Assembly: GCA_937124525.1 (NCBI GenBank)
Contig: CAKZLA010000386.1
Span: 1-7,347 of the forward strand
Direction: 5' to 3'
DNA length: 7,347 nt
Origin: an uncultured Desulfobacterium sp.
GTDB taxonomy: Bacteria; Desulfobacterota; Desulfobacteria; Desulfobacterales; Desulfobacteraceae
The notes under the pieces are model-generated. The model saw only the letters and a list, made by a program, of their open reading frames with translations, was not told the origin of the DNA and did no database searches. Position 1 is the first letter of the stretch. Each line of letters opens with the position of its first letter. Both the position numbers and the translations under genes were made by a program. Positions 1 through 5,873 of this stretch are shown here, one piece after another.

Positions 1-153
1 GAGCTTTTCGAACAGGGACCAGAGGTCAACAGCCGGTTTTTGAGGTCTCGATAAATCGGAGTAAAATTCGATATCCTTAATGATTAAAGATAATTGGCGG
101 CTGAGATCGGTGGCCGGAGTGCTTAAGTTTATGTGATCGCTTTTTTGATTCAT
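1..153 (-). CDS. Partial unknown protein, N-terminal 51 residues (runs off left edge)
   Basis: On the minus strand an ATG at 153-151 opens a frame with no stop for 51 codons to the window edge. The product begins MNQKSDHINLSTPATDLSRQ and the visible part ends in DLWSLFEKL. I do not recognise the family. No clear Shine-Dalgarno sequence precedes the ATG. The plus-strand frames are all closed here: no Cas3 helicase can be read through 1-148, although the HD part of cas3 follows immediately. This frame is therefore a candidate for a gene, possibly a transposase, carried by DNA that replaced or interrupted the 5' part of cas3. That role is inference from position only. A 51-codon open frame can occur by chance, so confidence is limited. 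Confidence 0.4.
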   Translation of the reverse strand, partial: MNQKSDHINLSTPATDLSRQLSLIIKDIEFYSDLSRPQKPAVDLWSLFEKL

Positions 154-223
154 TGCATTTGTTGTACTATGCCGCGAGGAAAATGCCAGAAAAAAGAAAA
201 ACCGCCAAGCTAAAGTTGTTTCA

Positions 224-697
224 TTGAAAGATCATTCTGCTGGTGTCCTTAATGAGGTCAGACGAATCACCGAAAATCCATTGCTTCATCATGCCGCAAT
301 CAAGCACGATGACGGCAAAAAGGATTTCAGGTTTCAAATCCGGTTAGGAAATCATGATCGGACGAGAATTCTGGCCAAATCCGGAGAGTCCCATGGGCAT
401 CTCCCAAGCTGGTTGGAGACCCTCCCCAAAGGCTGGAGGCATGAAATCAATTCACTTGCCGACCTCCCAAAGGATACTCCAGATCTCGTAAAGTATCTGA
501 TTGCCACGCACCACGGTTTTGGGCGAACTATTATGCCTTTCTGGGGGGACAGTGAAATCTGGTGTGATTCTGAAGGGAAATCATGGGGCAAATTAACTGA
601 TCGGCTGAATGACGAATACAACCCATGGGGACTGGCCTACCTGGAAGCAGTGTTGCGCCTCTCAGACTGGATTCAGAGCAGAAAGGAGCAGGAATAA
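224..697 (+). CDS. cas3: Truncated Cas3, C-terminal HD nuclease domain (type I-G style)
   Basis: This is the HD-nuclease part of a Cas3. Seen from the TTG at 224: an early KDHSAGV (H4), the HD pair in KHDDGKKDFRFQ (H28-D29), the second-half WRHE (H73), the THHG motif (H96-H97) and LSDW (D148) near the end. These match the metal-binding His/Asp order of Cas3 HD domains, which degrade single-stranded DNA during interference. In type I-G (formerly I-U) Cas3 the HD domain follows the helicase, which fits this being a C-terminal remnant. The frame is open back to a TGA at 146-148 and reads ARKKKNRQAKVVSL before the motif, but it contains no ATG, so TTG 224 is only a nominal start. No helicase (Walker A, DEAD/H) is encoded upstream in any frame. 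The TAA overlaps the next ATG. It is either a 5'-truncated pseudogene or, less likely, a stand-alone HD protein. Confidence 0.78.
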   Translation: MKDHSAGVLNEVRRITENPLLHHAAIKHDDGKKDFRFQIRLGNHDRTRILAKSGESHGHLPSWLETLPKGWRHEINSLADLPKDTPDLVKYLIATHHGFGRTIMPFWGDSEIWCDSEGKSWGKLTDRLNDEYNPWGLAYLEAVLRLSDWIQSRKEQE

Positions 698-1395
698 TGG
701 CTTACAGATTGAATGGAATTGATGCATCTAACCCCCAGGGATGGATGGCCGCAATTGGCGTCGTGTATATTTTGGATAGGATGGAAAAAGATGTCTGGAT
801 GCATTGGGATGGTCGGCTGCCTGTTTTGGAAGGTATTGATCCGTCCAAAGTGATTGGAACCCTGCTGGAGTATAAAGCTAAGAGCGACCTGCTGGACAAC
901 CTACCCACCACCCGAGGTGCAGAGAAAGGCTCTCTTGATTTTACAGGGGGGACAGTGATCCTGTCCAAAGTCATCCGGCAGATGCTTGATAGTGTGGATC
1001 ATGAGGTTTTGGTGGAGGCCTTGGACCACCCTTGGAAAAACAAGGACAATATTGCAAACCTTGGATGGGATGTTAACGCTATTAAATTGGCAGCGACCCT
1101 TCCAGGAGAAAAGAATCCGAGTCAGGCCAACCATAAAGGCGTGATCGCAGCTCAGTGGCTGGCCGCTGAATCATTGCCTTTGACAAGCCCTGTTTACCCT
1201 GTCAGGAACAGGGCTTTTATCTGGACGACCTGGAGCATTTCATTAGATCTGCAGGGCATCAGGTCCATCCTTTTTTCAGAAAGCGTAGATTGGGGCGGCG
1301 TAAAATATAAATCTCAAGCAAGACCAAACGGCAATCTAAATTACTTTGAACCCTCCGTCCTGGTTGATCAGTGCGAACCTTTAGTTGCAACTTGA
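697..1395 (+). CDS. Type I-G CRISPR-associated protein, Cas3-extension / Csx14-like family
   Basis: The 232-residue product starts at ATG 697-699, which overlaps the cas3 TAA (TAATG). An AAGGAG at 683-688 lies 8 bases upstream and favours this start over further-upstream in-frame codons. Recognisable traits are an N-terminal NPQGWMAAIG segment, resembling the 'NPLxWLAALG' opening of type I-G large-subunit-like proteins; an FTGG motif in SLDFTGG at about residue 80; and an LGWD motif near residue 125, followed by a WLAAESLPL segment. These are features I associate with the GSU0052/Csx14-like and 'Cas3-extension' proteins encoded next to type I-G cas3. The overlap with cas3 implies translational coupling and joint function, probably in Cascade or Cas3 recruitment. 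No catalytic residues are apparent. The exact family name (Csx14, Csb3 or Cas3-extension) is uncertain; the CRISPR association is firm from context. The gene looks intact. Confidence 0.72.
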   Translation: MAYRLNGIDASNPQGWMAAIGVVYILDRMEKDVWMHWDGRLPVLEGIDPSKVIGTLLEYKAKSDLLDNLPTTRGAEKGSLDFTGGTVILSKVIRQMLDSVDHEVLVEALDHPWKNKDNIANLGWDVNAIKLAATLPGEKNPSQANHKGVIAAQWLAAESLPLTSPVYPVRNRAFIWTTWSISLDLQGIRSILFSESVDWGGVKYKSQARPNGNLNYFEPSVLVDQCEPLVAT

Positions 1396-1585
1396 AAGAA
1401 GAGTGTAAAAAGCTTGACAGAGTAAGCTTTGACCGGTTTTGATTTGTCATGGGTTCGCAAGGCCTATAAATAAAGGCTTAAAGCCCATTATTGACTTGCT
1501 TTTTGAAAATTGAAAAACATTAATATGCTGGTTCGCAAAAACAGTGATAATTTTTTTGTGATATCAGGTTTTTGTGTGTCAGGCG
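1396..1585 (+). promoter_or_regulatory. CRISPR leader
   Basis: This 190-base AT-rich, non-coding stretch lies between the cas gene and the first repeat, on the side expected for a leader, since the repeats end in GTTGAAGG when read on this strand. It contains TTGACA at 1414-1419 and TTGACT at 1491-1496 as -35-like boxes, and TAATAT (1521-1526) and TGATAAT (1545-1551) as -10-like boxes, but no pair has ideal spacing, so the promoter is not fixed. A 9-base direct repeat, GGTTCGCAA, occurs at 1452-1460 and 1530-1538. A small inverted repeat, AAAGCTT/AAGCTTT (1409-1415 and 1424-1430), lacks a following T-run, so it is a poor terminator candidate. Confidence 0.65.
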
Positions 1586-2410
1586 ATTTCACCCCCCACG
1601 GGGGGCCGAGTTGAAGGGTATCCATTTCGAGCATTCTCGCCCATAATTCAGATTTCACCCCCCACGGGGGGCCGAGTTGAAGGATGCATACCCATTAAGT
1701 TGCTGCGCATTTTTGAATTTCACCCCCCACGGGGGGCCGAGTTGAAGGCCGGTATTTGTAAGCATTCTCCCATGTCGATAATATTTCACCCCCCACGGGG
1801 GGCCGAGTTGAAGGATATGGACAAGTTGAATACTTAAACAGGCTTGTTATTTCACCCCCCACGGGGGGCCGAGTTGAAGGGGGATTAAGCTCTTGCCGGA
1901 GCATCCTATTGAGGGATTTCACCCCCCACGGGGGGCCGAGTTGAAGGATGCAGTGGATGGTCGCCGCTGCTTTCCTCTCCAATTTCACCCCCCACGGGGG
2001 GCCGAGTTGAAGGGTCTTTCAAACCCATATCCCAATAACCCTGCACAAATTTCACCCCCCACGGGGGGCCGAGTTGAAGGACACACAAGTTGACACCCGA
2101 TTATAGCTGCCTGATTTCACCCCCCACGGGGGGCCGAGTTGAAGGTGGTTCTGGTTCTGGGGCAAGGTCAGGCTCGACCATTTCACCCCCCACGGGGGGC
2201 CGAGTTGAAGGTCATATAGATTCCTGCCATCCCCATTCAATATTATTTCACCCCCCACGGGGGGCCGAGTTGAAGGATTGTTGTCTGGACAATGATAAGG
2301 CTGGAAATGTATGTCACCCCCCACGGGGGGCCGAGTTGAAGGCAAGGTGACGCTGCAGGGGCTCTTGCAGCACAACGAATTTCACCCCCCACGGGGGGCC
2401 GAGTTGAAGG
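1586..2410 (+). CRISPR. CRISPR array, 13 repeats of 32 bp, 12 spacers
   Basis: The 32-base repeat starts ATTTCA, has a C6-AC-G6 core and ends CCGAGTTGAAGG. Copies begin at 1586, 1652, 1717, 1783, 1849, 1916, 1982, 2049, 2114, 2180, 2245, 2311 and 2379. Twelve copies are identical; the one at 2311 has G for T at its third base. The twelve spacers are 33-36 bases (34, 33, 34, 34, 35, 34, 35, 33, 34, 33, 34, 36) and all are different. The C/G core forms a strong hairpin (5 C:G pairs closing a CACG loop), suited to a Cas6-type endonuclease; in type I-G this is the Csb2 C-terminal domain. Cutting at its usual place would leave an 8-base handle, GTTGAAGG, resembling other type I handles. This supports plus-strand transcription from the leader side and agrees with the cas gene direction. 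Near-identity of the repeats suggests a relatively young or well-maintained array. Confidence 0.98.
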
Positions 2411-2430
2411 CCGATCTGTAAAGAGGCCGT

Positions 2431-2715
2431 ATGACTGAAGGTCTTTTGGATTCTTCCGGTAACATTTTTATTGATCTGGGGTTTCCCCCAGATGAAGCTG
2501 CCGTTCTTCAAATGCGTGCTGATCTCATGACAGATATTCGCAAATTTATAAAGGCCAAGAACCTTACCCAGGTTAATGCAGTCGAAATACTTAGGGTAAG
2601 TCAGTCCCGTATATCGGACCTTATGAGAGGTAAATGGGAAAAATTTAGTCTTGAAATGCTTATCACTCTTGCAACAAAAGCTGGTATGCATGTCAGTGTC
2701 AATATATCGGCATAA
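2431..2715 (+). CDS. XRE-family helix-turn-helix protein, HigA-like antitoxin (COG5606 type)
   Basis: The 94-residue product has a helix-turn-helix in its second half: DIRKFIKAKNLTQVNAVEIL, then VSQSRISDLMRGKWEKFS and an ALA-type helix ending in AGMHVSVNISA. The 'LTQ..AAE.L.VSQ.R.SDL.RGK...FS...L' pattern is that of COG5606/HigA-2-like proteins. These normally bind their own promoter and neutralise a RelE-like toxin encoded just upstream. The ATG at 2431 has AAGAGG at 2421-2426. The gene begins only 20 bases after the last CRISPR repeat, and no toxin gene lies upstream, because that place is taken by the array; none lies downstream either. It is thus an orphan antitoxin or a stand-alone regulator. 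Its promoter must lie inside the array, or it is read through from the leader. The stop coincides with the point where the cobN fragment on the other strand loses homology. Confidence 0.85.
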   Translation: MTEGLLDSSGNIFIDLGFPPDEAAVLQMRADLMTDIRKFIKAKNLTQVNAVEILRVSQSRISDLMRGKWEKFSLEMLITLATKAGMHVSVNISA

Positions 2716-2902
2716 CGATATTCGATTTTAGACATTTATTACAAAATCTGTTGATCTGATTTTCATCAAATAGGTGGGTTGAGGTTTTGGCATGGACCTG
2801 AAGCTGCCTACCTTCTTCAGTAAATTGTTCGATCCCCTGGCTCAGAGACGGATTTTCCATGCCAACTGCCGTGAAATAGGCCAATGAAAATAGTTTTCTC
2901 AT
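2699..2902 (-). pseudogene. cobN: cobN-like chelatase large subunit, N-terminal fragment
   Basis: On the minus strand, ATG 2902-2900 is preceded by AAAGGA at a 9-base spacing and opens a 67-codon frame starting MRKLFSLAYFTAVG. It continues with SQGIEQFTEEG and then FCNKCLKSNIV. The layout (a short hydrophobic strand, a helix with a '..F.EEG' turn, a metal-site-poor segment, then a '..C.KSDIVI' strand) resembles the N-terminus of CobN/BchH-type chelatases, where the next residues are normally a histidine-containing LHGG-like stretch. Here the similarity stops near 2714 and the frame ends with TGA at 2699-2701. Full CobN proteins exceed 1,000 residues, so over 90% is missing. The gene ends the chelatase/ABC-transporter operon, which supports the assignment by context. 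The alternative is an unrelated small hypothetical protein; the homology is judged by eye. Confidence 0.55.
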
Positions 2903-2923
2903 CAAATGGGTTCCTTTCGTTCT

Positions 2924-2983
2924 TCATGGTGCCCAGATAAATGGCCGGGTCAAAGGCCGTCTGAGAACAGGGGTGTTTTTCAT
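2924..2983 (-). CDS. Possible 19-residue peptide between ABC permease and cobN fragment
   Basis: A minus-strand ATG at 2983-2981 is preceded by GTAGGA with 5 bases of spacing and encodes MKNTPVLRRPLTRPFIWAP, with TGA at 2926-2924. The peptide is basic with a short hydrophobic end and belongs to no family I recognise. It sits in the 147-base gap between the permease stop (3050) and the cobN-like start (2902), in the operon direction, so it could be a leader or coupling peptide. Only the ribosome binding site and position support it. Confidence 0.25.
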   Translation of the reverse strand: MKNTPVLRRPLTRPFIWAP

Positions 2984-3049
2984 GACAGTCCTACCTTTCA
3001 TTGGTCATCAGGTATTCGTTCTATTTAGTTCCCGATGAATACCGGCGCA

Positions 3050-3787
3050 TTAATCCTTGGCCTTTTCCACAAAGGAGACCGCCATGATGAAAAAAACACA
3101 CCCGGTGATCAGCAGGATCATCCATGATCCGGTATCTGGTTTGCCTTCCAGGCAGGCTGTCCGGATGGCCGACGATGCATAGGTCAACGGTAGAAAGGAG
3201 AGGATAAATCCGGCCCAGTCCGGCAGCCGATCCACCGGGAAAAAAGTTCCCCCTAAAAAGGCCATGGGCGTAATAACAAAGGAATTTAGCAGGGCCTGGT
3301 CTGCATGGGATTTTACCACCATGGCCAATCCCACAGCCAAAGAGGCAAACACAAAGCTGTTGAGCAGCACACCGGTTAGAAAGGCCAAGTTATAGTGAAG
3401 ATCAATACTGAAAACCAGCGCCAGTATCATGATGACGCTCACCGATAAAAGAGCCCGGGTCATCCCGGCAAGTACTTCGCCTGTCACATAGGCGGTCTTT
3501 GAGACAGGGGCTGCCTGGAATTCCTCAAATATATGCCAGTAAAACCGTGCGATATTGATATCACTGGCAATGGCAAAGGCCTGGGTCATGCTACTCATGG
3601 CGATCAGGCCCGGAATCAGAAACGCCATGTAGGAGTGTCCCTCCACCTTAACCGAATGCCCAGCCGCATAGCCAAAAGCAATTAGATAGAGCAGCGGTGA
3701 TACAGACCATGACGGAATTTGGCGGGTCAATCGTTTTCTTAAAATCAACATTTCCCTGTAATAGATGGCGAATATAGTGCGAATCAT
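3050..3787 (-). CDS. ABC-2 type transporter permease
   Basis: The 245-residue product is an integral inner-membrane protein of the ABC-2/DrrB/NodJ class. After a cytoplasmic start (MIRTIFAIYYREMLILRKR) come about six hydrophobic segments, including SPLLYLIAFGYAAG, FLIPGLIAMSSMTQAFAI, VSVIMILALVFSI, FVFASLAVGLAMVV, FLGGTFFPV followed by FILSFLPLTYASSAIRT, and WMILLITGCVFFIMAVSF. The GGTFFPVDRLPDW...LPLTY stretch before the last segment is typical of the ABC-2 family. The frame can be extended to TTG 3805, which overlaps the ATPase stop, but ATG 3787 has AAGGA nine bases upstream and is preferred. It is co-transcribed directly after its ATPase. The usual role is export of a small molecule or a cell-surface component. 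In this operon the substrate may be a tetrapyrrole or metal-related compound, which is inference. Confidence 0.88.
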   Translation of the reverse strand: MIRTIFAIYYREMLILRKRLTRQIPSWSVSPLLYLIAFGYAAGHSVKVEGHSYMAFLIPGLIAMSSMTQAFAIASDINIARFYWHIFEEFQAAPVSKTAYVTGEVLAGMTRALLSVSVIMILALVFSIDLHYNLAFLTGVLLNSFVFASLAVGLAMVVKSHADQALLNSFVITPMAFLGGTFFPVDRLPDWAGFILSFLPLTYASSAIRTACLEGKPDTGSWMILLITGCVFFIMAVSFVEKAKD

Positions 3788-3801
3788 GAATGAAAGTCCT
3801 T

Positions 3802-4734
3802 TCAATGGGAATGGGTCGAATGCCCGGAATGTTCGGAGTGCCCGAAATGGCTGGAGTGCCCGGTATGCCCGGAATTTGTTTTTGTTTGCGGCGGTTCTGT
3901 TTTCCGACCTGTCTCCGCCAGAAACGCATCCTCCAGGTTGACCCGCCGCAGGGTATAATGCTGTGAATTTTCCAGATTAAATGTTTGAGCCGCCTGCCTG
4001 TCTTTAAAGTAAACCGTATCCATGCCCTGGGAGGTGAGCTGGTCAATGGCCCAGGCCCCGATATTTTGCATGAGCCTTTCAGGGGTATCAAGAGTCACAA
4101 TGCGTCCCTTATCCAGAAATGCCACGCGATCCGCTAAAAACTCCGCCTCTTCGATATAATGGGTGGTTAAAAAAACAGTGGTGCCGTTGGCCTGGATTTT
4201 CTTTATCAAAGCCCATATCCGCCGCCTTATGGCGGCATCCAGTCCCACGGTGGGTTCATCCAGAAACAGTATGGCCGGATCATGCAGCAGGGCCCGGGCG
4301 ATGATAAGCCGCCTTTTCAAACCGCCGGACAACGCCTTCACCGGGCTGTTCAACCGGTCCGACATATCAACGTAATCAAGCATCTCCTCAGTTTTGCGTT
4401 TAATGTCCGGCATCTTCATGCCATACATCAATCCATGGATCAGAAGGTTATCTTTTACCGAGAGTTCCTGATCCAAGTTAATGGCCTGGGAAACAAGGCC
4501 GTATTGTGCTTTTGCCCTGTTTTCATCCGACCGGATATCAAACCCGTTGATGGCGCACTCTCCTTTTTCAAACCGGGTCATACCGGTGAGTATCCGGATG
4601 GTGGTGGTTTTCCCGGCACCGTTGGGACCCAGGTAGGCAAAAAGTTCACCTTTTTCGACTTCAAGGCTTATCCCGTCCAGGGCCGTGAGGTTTTTATAAC
4701 TTTTCCGTAATTTATTTATGGTAATCGCCGACAT
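3802..4734 (-). CDS. ABC transporter ATP-binding protein with histidine-rich C-terminus
   Basis: The 310-residue product is a complete ABC ATPase. It has Walker A GPNGAGKTT (36-44), a Q-loop glutamine around 83, signature LSGGL (135-139), Walker B ILFLDE (155-160), a D-loop at 164-166 and the switch histidine in TTH (192). It resembles DrrA/NodI/CcmA-type subunits and would energise the ABC-2 permease whose gene follows. After the normal C-terminal region (ending about residue 280, EDAFLAETGRK) there is a short linker and a 23-residue tail (288-310) with histidine at every third position, 8 in all, mostly (S/T)-G-H or S-x-H triplets. This could bind Co, Ni or Zn. The start ATG lies 3 bases after the chlI-like stop (TGA TTT ATG), with an AAGGG-like site nine bases upstream, so translation is probably coupled. 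Confidence 0.93.
   Translation of the reverse strand: MSAITINKLRKSYKNLTALDGISLEVEKGELFAYLGPNGAGKTTTIRILTGMTRFEKGECAINGFDIRSDENRAKAQYGLVSQAINLDQELSVKDNLLIHGLMYGMKMPDIKRKTEEMLDYVDMSDRLNSPVKALSGGLKRRLIIARALLHDPAILFLDEPTVGLDAAIRRRIWALIKKIQANGTTVFLTTHYIEEAEFLADRVAFLDKGRIVTLDTPERLMQNIGAWAIDQLTSQGMDTVYFKDRQAAQTFNLENSQHYTLRRVNLEDAFLAETGRKTEPPQTKTNSGHTGHSSHFGHSEHSGHSTHSH
3811..3873 (-). repeat. 9-bp tandem repeat (7 units) encoding the His-rich tail
   Basis: Seven consecutive 9-base units with plus-strand consensus ATGCCCGGA start at 3811, 3820, 3829, 3838, 3847, 3856 and 3865; the first base is G in two units and the other bases vary moderately. Each unit encodes one (S/T/F)-(G/S/E/T)-H triplet of the ATPase tail on the minus strand. 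A partial unit, ATGGGA (3805-3810), encodes the final S-H before the stop. The nine-base periodicity suits slippage or unequal exchange, so tail length may vary between strains. Confidence 0.88.
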
Positions 4735-4737
4735 AAA

Positions 4738-5817
4738 TCACACCCTTTGAGCCTGTTTTGCCCGGTTGCTCTCCCTGACGGCATGAATATCCTGGGCCAC
4801 TTCCTGGAGGGGCTTTCTTCTGATACGGTGGGGCAGGGCAAGTTGGGCCGCCGTCTCAATATCAGCTTTTTCCACAGAGGTTCTGCCCTCCCACGCGGCA
4901 AGGGTTTTGGCGGTTTTTAGTATTATAATGTCGCCCCTGTGGCCGTCCACACCCACATCCAGGCAAAAGGAGGCGATTTCAAATAAAAGCTCCCGGGGGA
5001 TGATCACATCCGGGTAAAGCGCCATGGCCTTTTCAATGCGTTGGGACAAATTAAGACTGTCCGTCTCCCATTGTGCGGCAAACCCTTCAGGGTCTTCATC
5101 AAAGTGAGCCCGGCGCTCCATCACCGAGACCCTGTCTTCCACCTCTATGATCCCGCCGATATTGACGCACAGGCCGAACCGGTCCAGCAACTGGGGACGA
5201 AGTTCCCCTTCTTCCGGGTTCATGGTCCCCACAAGGGTGAACCTTGCCGGATGGGAAAAAGAGACCCCTTCCCGTTCAATGGTATTGACACCCATGGCAG
5301 CGGAATCAAGCAAAACATCCACCACATGATCGTCAAGTAAATTCACCTCGTCCACGTAAAGAATGCCTCGGTGGGCCGCAGCCAATAACCCCGGCTCTAT
5401 ACGTTTTTCCCCTTTTTTTAAGGCATGTTCAAGGTCCATGGTTCCAACGACCCGGTCTTCTGTGGCCCCCACGGGCAGTTCAATTACCCTTATACCGCTT
5501 TGTTCGGTTTCAAGTTGCTTGCCATTCAGCGCATTGGGATCTTTCTTTCTGCTGCCAGGACATGCCTCCATGGTGCACTCTTCACACACCGCACCGGTCT
5601 CGGTTATGGCCAGGCGAAACGGACAGTTTTTTACATGCTCAATCTTCGGCAGGATATCAGCCAGGGCTCGAACAGCGGTTGATTTGGCAGTCCCTTTTTC
5701 CCCCCGGATCAGGACACCGGAAAGGGAGGGGTTGATAATGTTGAGAATAAGGGCCAATTTCATGCTTTCCTGGCCCACAATGGCGGTAAAGGGAAAAATG
5801 GTTTTTTGCTTTTTCAT
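4738..5817 (-). CDS. chlI: ChlI/BchI-like AAA+ chelatase subunit (cobaltochelatase type)
   Basis: The 359-residue product is a AAA+ ATPase of the magnesium/cobalt chelatase small-subunit family, which uses ATP with a ChlD-like partner to drive metal insertion by the large subunit (CobN or BchH). Visible parts are Walker [10 protein letters not shown] (39-47), Walker B ILYVDEVN (D156-E157), sensor 1 [12 protein letters not shown] (N200), the arginine finger in LLDRFG (R213), and sensor 2 in DGHRGD within the helical lid. A four-cysteine insertion (C65, C78, C81, C86: NCPF, CEEC, EACPG) lies between strands; such Cys clusters occur in cobaltochelatase-type relatives and could bind a metal or Fe-S cluster (inference). 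The ATG at 5817 has AGGAG at 5827-5831. The length matches the family (about 340-360). The gene follows the VWA subunit after a 176-base gap and precedes the ABC transporter by 3 bases. Confidence 0.94.
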   Translation of the reverse strand: MKKQKTIFPFTAIVGQESMKLALILNIINPSLSGVLIRGEKGTAKSTAVRALADILPKIEHVKNCPFRLAITETGAVCEECTMEACPGSRKKDPNALNGKQLETEQSGIRVIELPVGATEDRVVGTMDLEHALKKGEKRIEPGLLAAAHRGILYVDEVNLLDDHVVDVLLDSAAMGVNTIEREGVSFSHPARFTLVGTMNPEEGELRPQLLDRFGLCVNIGGIIEVEDRVSVMERRAHFDEDPEGFAAQWETDSLNLSQRIEKAMALYPDVIIPRELLFEIASFCLDVGVDGHRGDIIILKTAKTLAAWEGRTSVEKADIETAAQLALPHRIRRKPLQEVAQDIHAVRESNRAKQAQRV

Positions 5818-5873
5818 ATTTTTAAGCTCCTGAGGGTTCTTTCTATCCTATTGCCCGTCAGTTGTAAGTTCCC

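Noticed and set aside
183..227. ATG at 183 after GAGGA giving a 14-codon frame ending at TGA 225-227
   Set aside because: The site-to-start spacing is too short and the frame has no similarity; it would matter only if a base error exists in the A-rich run, which cannot be judged here.
1409..1430. AAAGCTT/AAGCTTT hairpin after the cas gene as a terminator
   Set aside because: There is no T-run after the stem and the stem is AT-rich and short; noted only within the leader.
1618..2113. Nine-base matches between spacers (AGCATTCTC in spacers 1 and 3; ACAAGTTGA in spacers 4 and 8)
   Set aside because: Short matches of this size are compatible with chance among twelve spacers; no evidence of common origin.
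1574..2375. Several open frames through the array encoding repeated HPPRGAELK or STRPPVGGEI-like units
   Set aside because: They are translations of the CRISPR repeats, exist on both strands and shift frame with spacer length; not genes.
3648..4091. Minus-strand frame with a collagen-like GIPGTPxI pattern
   Set aside because: It is the 9-bp minisatellite of the ABC ATPase tail read in another frame, overlapping the genuine gene.
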